Assembly (NCBI GenBank): GCA_002434305.1
Contig: DJJU01000009.1
Coordinates: forward strand, 8,307 to 72,306
DNA length: 64,000 nt
Direction: 5' to 3'
Source: Alicycliphilus sp. UBA6560
GTDB taxonomy: Bacteria > Pseudomonadota > Gammaproteobacteria > Burkholderiales > Burkholderiaceae_C
Position numbers and translations under genes: made by a program. Of this stretch, positions 25,552 to 32,760 are shown in pieces; position 1 is the stretch's first letter, and every line of letters begins with the position of its first letter. The notes under the pieces were generated by a model. That model was not told the DNA's origin, did not search any database, and was given only the letters and a program-made list of their open reading frames with translations.

Positions 25552-26124
25552 ATGCAATACGAATACCGCTTCTGCCCGCACTGCGCCACGGCGCTGGCGC
25601 CCATCGTGCAGATGGAGGACGGCGGGCCCAAGGAGCGCCTGCGCTGCCCGGCCTGCGGCTTCACGCACTGGAACAACCCCACACCGGTGCTGGCCGCTAT
25701 CGTCGAGGTGGACGGACGCGTGCTGCTGGCGCGCAACGCGCTGTGGCCGCCCAAGATGTTCGCGCTGATCACCGGCTTCATGGAGGCCGGCGAGTCGCCC
25801 CAGGAGGGCGTGGCGCGCGAGGTGAAGGAAGAGACCAACCTGGACGCCCAGTCCGTCACCCTGGTGGGGGCTTACGAGTTCCTGCGCATGAACCAGCTCA
25901 TCATCGCCTACCACGTGCAGGCCACGGGCCAGGTGCGGTTGTCGCCCGAGCTGATCGACCACCGCTTCTACGACCTGCACGAGCTCAAGTGCTGGCCTGC
26001 GGGCACCGGCTACGCGCTGGCCGACTGGCTGCGCTCGCGCGGGCACGAGCCCGTGTTTTTCACCGACGAAGAAAACGCCGAGCGCCGCCGCGGGCTGGAC
26101 GCGCCGGCATCACCGAAGCATTGA
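25552..26124 (+). CDS. Nudix hydrolase with N-terminal zinc ribbon
   Basis: The 190-residue protein has a zinc ribbon (Cys8, Cys11, Cys32, Cys35) followed by a Nudix fold with the box GFMEAGESPQEGVAREVKEE (starting at residue 75). The box residue usually Gly after EEx is Asn here. This zinc-ribbon plus Nudix layout resembles NudC-type NADH/NAD-cap pyrophosphatases but is shorter, lacking their N-terminal domain. The substrate is probably a nucleoside diphosphate compound; it cannot be fixed from sequence. It lies 10 bp upstream of the TusA-like gene, suggesting co-transcription. Confidence 0.85.
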   Translation: MQYEYRFCPHCATALAPIVQMEDGGPKERLRCPACGFTHWNNPTPVLAAIVEVDGRVLLARNALWPPKMFALITGFMEAGESPQEGVAREVKEETNLDAQSVTLVGAYEFLRMNQLIIAYHVQATGQVRLSPELIDHRFYDLHELKCWPAGTGYALADWLRSRGHEPVFFTDEENAERRRGLDAPASPKH

Positions 26125-26133
26125 GACGACGAT

Positions 26134-26361
26134 ATGCAGATCGACCAGGAAGTGGACGCGCGCGGGCTGAATTGCCCGCTGCCCATCCTGCGCGCCAAGA
26201 AGGCCCTGGCCGGCATGGCCAGCGGCCAGCTGCTGCGCGTGGTGGCCACCGACACGGGCTCGCTGCGCGACTTCCAGGCCTTCGCCAAGCAAACGGGCAA
26301 CGAGCTGGTGGAGCAGCGCACCGAGGGCGGGGAGTTCATCCACGTCCTGCGCCGGCGCTGA
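26134..26361 (+). CDS. TusA-family sulfurtransferase
   Basis: The 75-residue protein has the TusA signature DARGLNCPLPILRAKKAL with Cys14 as the sulfur-carrying residue (CPxP). TusA proteins pass persulfide sulfur for tRNA thiolation, molybdenum cofactor or sulfur metabolism. It is close behind the Nudix gene, and cysM is two genes upstream, so a link to sulfur handling is plausible. Whether it is the housekeeping TusA or a paralog is undecided. Confidence 0.88.
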   Translation: MQIDQEVDARGLNCPLPILRAKKALAGMASGQLLRVVATDTGSLRDFQAFAKQTGNELVEQRTEGGEFIHVLRRR

Positions 26362-26394
26362 CCGGCCACGGCCGGGCCCCGGACTTTTTCTCCC

Positions 26395-27174
26395 ATGTCG
26401 CGTGCCGAACGGCTGCTGCAGCTGATGCAGGCACTGCGCAGCCGGCGCCACCCGGTGCAGGGCAGCGTGCTGGCGCAGGAGCTGGGCATCAGCCTGCGCA
26501 CGCTGTACCGCGACATCGCCGCGCTGCAGGCGCAGGGCGCGTGTATCGACGGTGCGCCCGGCCTGGGCTACGTGCTGCGCCCGGGCTTCACGCTGCCGCC
26601 GCTGATGTTCTCGCCCGAGGAGATCGAGGCGCTGGTGCTGGGCTCGCGCTGGGTGGCGCGGCATGCCGACGAGGCGCTGGCGCAGGCCGCGCGCAGCGCC
26701 CTCGACAAGATCGCCCACGTGGTGCCCGCGCCGCTGCGCGAGGCGCTGGACAGCAGCCCGCTGCTGGTCGGGCCCGCCGCCGCGACGCGCCGCGGCGCCG
26801 ACCCGGTGCTGGCCGCGCTGCGGGCCGCCCTGCGCGCCGAGCACAAGCTGCAACTGGTCTACCGCGACCTGCGCGAGGCCCAGACCGCCCGCACCGTGTG
26901 GCCCTGCGCCCTGGGGTTCTTCGAGCAGACCAACGTGCTGGTGGCCTGGTGCGAGCTGCGCCAGCAGTTCCGCCACTTCCGCACCGACCGCATCGTGAGC
27001 GCGCAGCCGCTGGCCGAGCGCTACCCGCAGCGCCGCCACGCGCTGCAGGCACAGTGGCGCGCGCACCAGGCAGCGACCGCGGCCGGGCGCGCGGGCGGTA
27101 TCGACACCGCTGCCGCTGCCGCTGCCACTGCCGCTGCCGACGCCGTGGGTGGTGCCGCTGCTGACAGGAACTGA
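26395..27174 (+). CDS. WYL-domain transcriptional regulator with HTH (YafY type)
   Basis: The 259-residue protein starts with a DeoR-like HTH (SRAERLLQLMQALRSRRHPVQGSVLAQELGISLRTLYRDIAALQ) and continues into a WYL domain (about residues 130-215, with LQLVYRDL, WPCALGFFEQTNVLVAWCELR and FRTDRI). WYL regulators respond to unknown small ligands or nucleic acids. The C-terminus from about residue 225 is an Ala-rich tail encoded by hexamer repeats. A VOC protein gene follows after 78 bp and may be its target. Confidence 0.85.
   Translation: MSRAERLLQLMQALRSRRHPVQGSVLAQELGISLRTLYRDIAALQAQGACIDGAPGLGYVLRPGFTLPPLMFSPEEIEALVLGSRWVARHADEALAQAARSALDKIAHVVPAPLREALDSSPLLVGPAAATRRGADPVLAALRAALRAEHKLQLVYRDLREAQTARTVWPCALGFFEQTNVLVAWCELRQQFRHFRTDRIVSAQPLAERYPQRRHALQAQWRAHQAATAAGRAGGIDTAAAAAATAAADAVGGAAADRN
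27107..27136 (+). repeat. Hexanucleotide tandem repeat in the WYL regulator gene
   Basis: Five CCGCTG-type units in a row (one is CCACTG) encode an Ala-rich tail. As the unit is six bases, changes in copy number would lengthen the tail without shifting the frame. Confidence 0.75.
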
Positions 27175-27252
27175 CACGCGCGCCCCGCACCATGCCGGCA
27201 CCGGCGCCGCAACGGTGCGGCCCGGACCCCACCCCTGCCTTAGGAGCCGTCC

Positions 27253-27651
27253 GTGACGCAACCCAGCTATGTCCTTCTGTACGTCGACCAGCCCACCGCC
27301 AGCGCCGATGTGTACGCCCGCCTGTTCGGCTGCACGCCGGTGGAGCGCAGCGAGACGTTCGCCCTGTTCGTGCTCGACAGCGGCTTCAAGCTGGGCCTGT
27401 GGGGGCGCAGCGGCGTGCAGCCGCCTGCAGCGCCGGCCGGCGCCAGCGGGGCCGGGGCGCACACCGAGCTGTGCGTGGCGCTGGCCGACAACGCCGAGGT
27501 GGACGCCTGGCACGCCCGCTGGTGCGCGCTGGCGCCGGCCCTGGGCCTGACGCTGCTGCAGCCGCCCGTGCACCTGGACTTCGGCTACAACTTCGTGGCC
27601 GCCGACCGCGACGGCCACCGGCTGCGGGTCTTCGCGCCCAGCCAGCCCTGA
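27253..27651 (+). CDS. VOC-family (glyoxalase-like) protein
   Basis: The 132-residue product begins at a GTG with TAGGAG upstream. It reads SYVLLYVDQPTASADVYARLFGCTPVERSETFALFVLDSGFKLGLW and ends VAADRDGHRLRVFAPSQP, the single-domain vicinal oxygen chelate fold. Members include PhnB-like, bleomycin-resistance and glyoxalase-type proteins. Metal ligands are not clear by eye, so no reaction is proposed. Confidence 0.8.
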   Translation: MTQPSYVLLYVDQPTASADVYARLFGCTPVERSETFALFVLDSGFKLGLWGRSGVQPPAAPAGASGAGAHTELCVALADNAEVDAWHARWCALAPALGLTLLQPPVHLDFGYNFVAADRDGHRLRVFAPSQP

Positions 27652-27723
27652 GCGGGCGGCCGTCTCCAGCGCCCGGACCGCCGGCGCGCGCTGCCCTGGG
27701 CGGCGGCCGGCCGGTGCGCCGGC

Positions 27724-28611
27724 CTACAGGGCCAGCGTCTTGAGGTATTCGCGGAAATGCGCCCCGACCTGGGGGTGCTGCAGCGCCAGCTCCACGGTGG
27801 CTTCCAGGAAGCCCTCTTTGCTGCCGCAGTCGTAGCGCTTGCCGGCGTACTGGTAGGCGTACACGGTCTCGTGCTGCATCAGGCGGGCGATGGCGTCGGT
27901 GAGCTGGATCTCGCCGCCCACGCCGCGCGGCTGGTTGCGGATCTCCTCGAAGATGCGCGGCGTCAGCACGTAGCGGCCGGCCACGCCCATGCGCGAGGGG
28001 GCCTTCTCGGGCGCGGGCTTTTCCACGATCTCGTCCACGCGCAGCAGCGCGCCGCCGGCGTTCTCGCCCTTGACGATGCCGTAGCGGCGCGTGTGCTCGG
28101 CCGGCACTTCCTGCACGGCGATGAGCGAGCGGCCCTGCTTCTCGAAGGCGGCGGTCATCTGCGCCATCACGCCGGGGCTGCCGTTCACGCCCACCATCAG
28201 GTCGTCGGCCAGGATGACGGCGAACGCCTCGTCGCCCACCAGCGGCTCGGCGCACAGCACGGCGTGTCCCAGGCCCAGCGAGCGCGGCTGGCGCACGAAC
28301 AGGCAGTTCATGTCGGCCGGGCTCACGCTGCGCACCAGCTCCAGCATTTCCTGCTTGCCCGCGTTCTCCAGCTCGTTCTCCAGTTCGTAGGAGGTGTCGA
28401 AATGGTCCTCGATGGCGCGCTTGCTGCGGCCGGTGACGAACACCATGTCGCGGATGCCGGCCTCGTAGGCCTCCTCCACCGCGTACTGGATCAGCGGCTT
28501 GTCCACCACGGGCAGCATCTCCTTGGGAGAGGCCTTGGTGGCGGGCAGAAAGCGCGTGCCGAGTCCGGCGACGGGGAAAACGGCCTTGCGGATGCGGGTG
28601 GGAGCGCTCAA
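27724..28611 (-). CDS. galU: UTP-glucose-1-phosphate uridylyltransferase
   Basis: GalU makes UDP-glucose for cell-envelope polysaccharides. The nucleotidyltransferase motifs KAVFPVAGLGTRFLPATKASPKEMLPVVDKPLIQYAVEEA, VIFVTGRSKRAIEDHFD-like FVTGRSKRAIEDHFD and GVGGEIQLTDAI are present. I prefer the TTG at 28,609-28,611: GAGG lies 8 bp upstream and the N-terminus then matches the family, giving 295 residues. An in-frame ATG at 28,656 would add 15 residues without a visible ribosome site. valS lies upstream on the same strand, ending 78 bp away. Confidence 0.9.
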   Translation of the reverse strand: MSAPTRIRKAVFPVAGLGTRFLPATKASPKEMLPVVDKPLIQYAVEEAYEAGIRDMVFVTGRSKRAIEDHFDTSYELENELENAGKQEMLELVRSVSPADMNCLFVRQPRSLGLGHAVLCAEPLVGDEAFAVILADDLMVGVNGSPGVMAQMTAAFEKQGRSLIAVQEVPAEHTRRYGIVKGENAGGALLRVDEIVEKPAPEKAPSRMGVAGRYVLTPRIFEEIRNQPRGVGGEIQLTDAIARLMQHETVYAYQYAGKRYDCGSKEGFLEATVELALQHPQVGAHFREYLKTLAL

Positions 28612-28689
28612 ATCGGATACCTCGCGAAAAGGGGCTGGAAGGGGCGCCGCGTGCATGGCACGGGCGCCCGGCCAGGGCAGCCGAGGATG

Positions 28690-31554
28690 TTAGCCCAGGC
28701 GTGCCAGCTGTTCGCGGATGCGCGCCAAGGTCGCGCCAAAGTCTGACACGCGCTTTTTCTCCTGCTCGATCACCGCCGGCGGCGCCTTGGCCACGAAGGC
28801 CTCGTTGGACAGCTTGGCGCCGGCCTTGGCGATCTCGCCCTCCAGCCGCGCGGCCTCCTTGCCCAGGCGGCTGCGCTCGGCGACCACGTCGATCTCCACG
28901 AACAGGGCCAGGCGCGCATCGCCCACCACGGCCACGGGGGCGGACTGGGTGGCTTGGCTCCAGGCAGCCTCGTCGTCGAACACCTGCACTTCACTCAGCT
29001 TGGCCAGGTTTTGCAGCACCGGCGCGATGTCGCGCATGAAGGCGGAGTCGCCTGTGACCAGCAGCGGCAGGCGCTGCGCGGGCGACACGCCCATCTCGCC
29101 GCGCAGCTGGCGGCAGGCGTCCACCATCTGCTTGATGCGCTGCACGTGGGCGATGGCGGCCGGGTCGACCTTCTCGGGCTGAGCCTGTGGATAGGGCGCG
29201 ACGGAGACGGATTCGCCGGCGATACCGGCCACCGGCGCCACCTTCTGCCACAGCGCCTCGGTCACGAAGGGAATGATGGGGTGGGCCAGGCGCAGGATGG
29301 CCTCCAGCACGCGGATCAGCGTGCGGCGCGTGGCGCGCTGCTGGGCCGCGGTGCCGGTCTGGATCTGCACCTTGGCGATCTCCAGGTACCAGTCGCAGAA
29401 CTCGTTCCAGACGAAGTCGTAGACGGCGTTGGCCACGTTGTCCAGGCGGTAGTCGGCAAAACCCCGGGCGACCTCGGCCTCGGCCTGCTGCAGCGCCGAT
29501 ACGATCCAGCGGTCGGCCTGGCTGAAATGCAGGTACGACTCGGTGCAGCCCTGCGAGCCGTCCAGCCCGCAGTCGTAGCCCTCGCAGTTCATCAGCACGA
29601 AGCGGCTGGCGTTCCAGAGCTTGTTGCAGAAGTTGCGGTAGCCCTCGCAGCGCTTGCTGTCGAAGTTGATGGAGCGGCCCAGGGACGCCAGCGCCGCGAA
29701 GGTGAAGCGCAACGCGTCCGCCCCGTAGGCGGGAATGCCCTCGGGGAATTCCTTTTGCGTGTTCTTCTTCACCTGCGGGGCCGTTTCGGGCCGGCGCAGG
29801 CCGGTAGTGCGCTTGTCCAGCAAAGGCTCCAGGGCGATGCCGTCGATCAGGTCCACCGGGTCCAGCACGTTGCCCTCGGACTTGCTCATCTTCTTGCCCT
29901 GGGCGTCGCGCACCAGGCCGTGGATGTACACGTGCTTGAACGGCACGCGGCCGGTGAAGTGCGTGGTCATCATGATCATCCGGGCAACCCAGAAGAAGAT
30001 GATGTCGTAGCCGGTGACCAGCACGCTGCTGGGCAGGTACAGGTTGTAGTCGTCGGCGGCGGCGTCGGTCTGCTCGGGCCAGCCCATGGTGCTGAAGGGC
30101 ACCAGGGCGGATGAGTACCAAGTGTCCAGCACGTCCTCGTCGCGGCGCAGCCGCTTGCCCGGTGCCTGGGCCTGCGCCTCGGCCTCGCTGCGGGCCACGT
30201 ACACGTTGCCGTCCTCGTCGTACCAGGCGGGAATCTGGTGGCCCCACCACAGTTGGCGGCTGATGCACCAGTCCTGGATGTTGTTCATCCACTGGTTGTA
30301 GGTGTTGACCCAGTTCTCGGGCACGAACTGCACCTGGCCCGAGGCCACGGCGTCGATGGCCTTTTGCGCGATGCTCTTGCCGGTGGCGTCGCCTTCGCCC
30401 ACCTTGCTCATGGCCACGAACCACTGGTCGGTCAGCATGGGCTCGATGATCTGGCCGGTGCGGGTGCACACCGGCACCATCAGCTTGTGCTTTTTCGTCT
30501 CGATCAGCAGGCCCTGCTCCTGCAGGTCGGCCACGATGGCCTTGCGAGCGGCGAAGCGGTCCATGCCGCGGTACTTCTCGGGCGCGTTGTCGCTGACGGT
30601 GGCGGCCAGGGTCAGCACCACCTCCAGGGGCAGGCCGTGGCGCTGGCCCACGGCGTAGTCGTTGTTGTCGTGCGCCGGGGTGACCTTGACCACGCCGGTG
30701 CCGAACTCGCGGTCCACGTACTCGTCGGCAATGATGGGAATCTGCCGGCCCACCAGCGGCAGCGTGACGCTCTGGCCGATCAGGTGGGCGTAGCGCTCAT
30801 CCTCGGGGTGGACCATGACAGCCACGTCCCCCAGCATGGTTTCGGGACGGGTGGTGGCCACCACCAGCTGGCCGCTGCCGTCCGCCAACGGATAGGCGAT
30901 GTGCCACAGCGAGCCGTCGCGCTCCTCGTTTTCCACCTCCAGGTCGGACACGGCGGACTGCAGCACCGGGTCCCAGTTGACCAGGCGCTTGCCGCGGTAG
31001 ATCAGGCCCTGCTGGTACAGCTGGACGAAGGTCTCGGTCACCACCTTGGACAGCTTGTCGTCCATAGTGAAGTACTCGCGGCTCCAGTCCACGCTGTCGC
31101 CCATGCGGCGCATCTGCGTGGTAATGGTGTCGCCGCTCTTGTCCTTCCACTCCCAGACCTTCTGCACGAACTGCTCGCGCCCCAGGTCGTGACGGCTGGT
31201 GCCCTGGCCCTGCAGTTGGCGCTCCACCACGATCTGCGTGGCGATGCCGGCGTGGTCCGTGCCCGGCACCCAGACGGTGTTGTGGCCAAGCATGCGGTGG
31301 TAGCGCGTCAGGCTGTCCATGATGGTCTGGTTGAACGCGTGGCCCATGTGCAGCGTGCCCGTCACGTTGGGCGGCGGCAGCTGGATGGCAAAAGAGGGCT
31401 GGCCGGCATCGGCCTGGCCGGTGCCGCGCACGCCGGCGCGGCCGTAGCCGCGCTGCTCCCACAGCGGCCCCCAGTGCGCCTCCAGCGGCGCGGGTTCGAA
31501 GGACTTGGACAGGCTGTTCAGGCCGGGCTGGGAGAGGAGGGTGTCGTCGCTCAT
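28690..31554 (-). CDS. valS: Valyl-tRNA synthetase
   Basis: The 954-residue class I synthetase charges tRNA-Val. It has the HIGH-type motif HMGH (residues 69-72 in PPPNVTGTLHMGH), the connective editing domain, KMSKS (residues 555-559 in GKKMSKSEGN) and a C-terminal coiled-coil arm (VVAERSRLGKEAARLEGEIAKAGAKL). The ATG at 31,554 (MSDDTLLSQP) is chosen; an in-frame ATG six codons upstream is possible. The large open frames on the other strand are composition shadows. Confidence 0.96.
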   Translation of the reverse strand: MSDDTLLSQPGLNSLSKSFEPAPLEAHWGPLWEQRGYGRAGVRGTGQADAGQPSFAIQLPPPNVTGTLHMGHAFNQTIMDSLTRYHRMLGHNTVWVPGTDHAGIATQIVVERQLQGQGTSRHDLGREQFVQKVWEWKDKSGDTITTQMRRMGDSVDWSREYFTMDDKLSKVVTETFVQLYQQGLIYRGKRLVNWDPVLQSAVSDLEVENEERDGSLWHIAYPLADGSGQLVVATTRPETMLGDVAVMVHPEDERYAHLIGQSVTLPLVGRQIPIIADEYVDREFGTGVVKVTPAHDNNDYAVGQRHGLPLEVVLTLAATVSDNAPEKYRGMDRFAARKAIVADLQEQGLLIETKKHKLMVPVCTRTGQIIEPMLTDQWFVAMSKVGEGDATGKSIAQKAIDAVASGQVQFVPENWVNTYNQWMNNIQDWCISRQLWWGHQIPAWYDEDGNVYVARSEAEAQAQAPGKRLRRDEDVLDTWYSSALVPFSTMGWPEQTDAAADDYNLYLPSSVLVTGYDIIFFWVARMIMMTTHFTGRVPFKHVYIHGLVRDAQGKKMSKSEGNVLDPVDLIDGIALEPLLDKRTTGLRRPETAPQVKKNTQKEFPEGIPAYGADALRFTFAALASLGRSINFDSKRCEGYRNFCNKLWNASRFVLMNCEGYDCGLDGSQGCTESYLHFSQADRWIVSALQQAEAEVARGFADYRLDNVANAVYDFVWNEFCDWYLEIAKVQIQTGTAAQQRATRRTLIRVLEAILRLAHPIIPFVTEALWQKVAPVAGIAGESVSVAPYPQAQPEKVDPAAIAHVQRIKQMVDACRQLRGEMGVSPAQRLPLLVTGDSAFMRDIAPVLQNLAKLSEVQVFDDEAAWSQATQSAPVAVVGDARLALFVEIDVVAERSRLGKEAARLEGEIAKAGAKLSNEAFVAKAPPAVIEQEKKRVSDFGATLARIREQLARLG

Positions 31555-31648
31555 GGCAATGAAGAACGGCATCCCGTGGGATGCCGTTCGCGGGCAGTGG
31601 ATTGGAGGATGCGGGGCATTTTATTCGCTGCGCGCATGCTCCTGATTG

Positions 31649-31707
31649 AATAGCTGCCAGCGCTTTCCTGGCAAGGGCTGGAGCCCATTTTGATGCCTGA
31701 TTTCAGT
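31649..31707 (+). repeat. Chromosomal palindromic repeat, copy 2 (reference copy)
   Basis: The copy reads AATAGCTGCCAGCGCTTTCC, then TGGCAAGGGCTGGAGCC, then CATTTTGATGCCTGATTTCA. The core is an imperfect palindrome CCAGCGCTTG-n-CAAGCGCTGG, so the RNA would fold as a hairpin. Its right end includes the stop codon of ppsR. At least eleven other copies are marked in the 25-64 kb region; none was seen in the ICE. Confidence 0.7.
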
Positions 31708-32533
31708 AGGCCAGCCGCTCCGGCCGCACCTCCTGCAGGATGGTGGTGGCGATCTCCTCGATGCTCTTGGTGGTGGACGACAGCCAGCGTATGCCTGAGC
31801 GGCGCATCATGGCCTCGGCTTCGCTGATCTCGTAGCGGCAGTTGGCCAGGTCGGCGTACTTCGAGCCCGGGCGGCGCTCGTTGCGGATCTCCGCCAGCCG
31901 CTGCGGGTCGATGGTCAGGCCGAAGATCTTCTTGCGGTGCGGCGCCAGGGCCGGAGGCAGCTGGCGGCGCTCGAAATCTTCGGGAATGAGCGGGTAGTTG
32001 GCCACCTTCAGCCCGTGCTGCATGGCCAGGTACAGGCTGGTGGGTGTCTTGCCGCTGCGCGAAACGCCCACCAGGATCACGTCAGCGCCTTCCAGGTCGC
32101 GATGGCTCTGGCCGTCGTCGTGGTCCAGGCTGAAGTTGATGGCCTCGATGCGGTCGCTGTACTCCTTGGACATGCTGATGTCCGAGAAGCGACCCACGCG
32201 GTGGTGCGACTTGGTGCCCAGCTCCGCCTCCAGCGGGCGGATGAAGGTGCCGAACATGTCCAGCAGCATGCCCTTGCAGCCGTCTTCGATGATGCGCAGC
32301 ACGCTCATGTTCACCAGCGTGGTGAAGACGATGGGCTTGGTGCCCTCCAGCTCGGCCGTGTGGTTGATCTGGCGCACCACCTGGTGGGCCTTGTCCTCGG
32401 TGTCGGTGAAGGGCAGGCGCACGTGGCGCGGGCGCATGTCGAACTGCGCCAGGATGGCGTTGCCGAAGGTCTCGGCGGTGATGCCGGTGCCGTCGGACAC
32501 ATAGAACACGGTGCGCGTGTGGGGAAGCTGCAT
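31703..32533 (-). CDS. ppsR: PEP synthase regulatory kinase/phosphorylase (DUF299)
   Basis: This 276-residue bifunctional enzyme switches PEP synthase off and on by ADP-dependent phosphorylation and phosphate-dependent removal. It has the N-terminal VFYVSDGTGITAETFGNAILAQF and the P-loop GVSRSGKTPTSLYLA. I chose the ATG at 32,533 (MQLPHTRTVFYVSDGTG), as the longer frame adds a Pro-rich stretch not seen in the family. It is divergent from ppsA, whose product it should regulate, and its last codon abuts a palindromic repeat. Confidence 0.94.
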   Translation of the reverse strand: MQLPHTRTVFYVSDGTGITAETFGNAILAQFDMRPRHVRLPFTDTEDKAHQVVRQINHTAELEGTKPIVFTTLVNMSVLRIIEDGCKGMLLDMFGTFIRPLEAELGTKSHHRVGRFSDISMSKEYSDRIEAINFSLDHDDGQSHRDLEGADVILVGVSRSGKTPTSLYLAMQHGLKVANYPLIPEDFERRQLPPALAPHRKKIFGLTIDPQRLAEIRNERRPGSKYADLANCRYEISEAEAMMRRSGIRWLSSTTKSIEEIATTILQEVRPERLAY

Positions 32534-32760
32534 GGGTTGAGCGGGGCTGTGGAGCGGAGGGTCGGGGGAGGGCAGCGGCGCCTGCACAGGCGCGGGGGCC
32601 GCCACTACAATGGCGCGCATTATTCCCAAGTCCCCATGCACCGCGCCGGCCCACAACCACAACACATAAGCCGTGGCCGCTGCATGGGTGCATGCCTGCC
32701 AGACCCAAGCCGCTCCGCCCTGGCAGGCGCAGACCCAGTTTCAACTTCTGGAGCATTCCC
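32534..32760. promoter_or_regulatory. Divergent promoter region ppsR-ppsA
   Basis: The 227-bp gap between the divergent ppsR and ppsA genes has a good -10 box TACAAT at 32,606-32,611 reading towards ppsA; no clear -35 box was found at the usual spacing. The long leader (about 145 bp) before ppsA contains no obvious riboswitch. AGTTTC..TTCTGGAGC precedes the ppsA start. Confidence 0.45.

Noticed and set aside
27107..27136. Short repeats as a CRISPR array
   Set aside because: The units are 6-bp tandem repeats without spacers inside a coding region, and no cas genes are present.
28954..31653. Two large plus-strand frames over valS (386 and 471 residues)
   Set aside because: Both are antisense to valS, which has intact synthetase motifs throughout.
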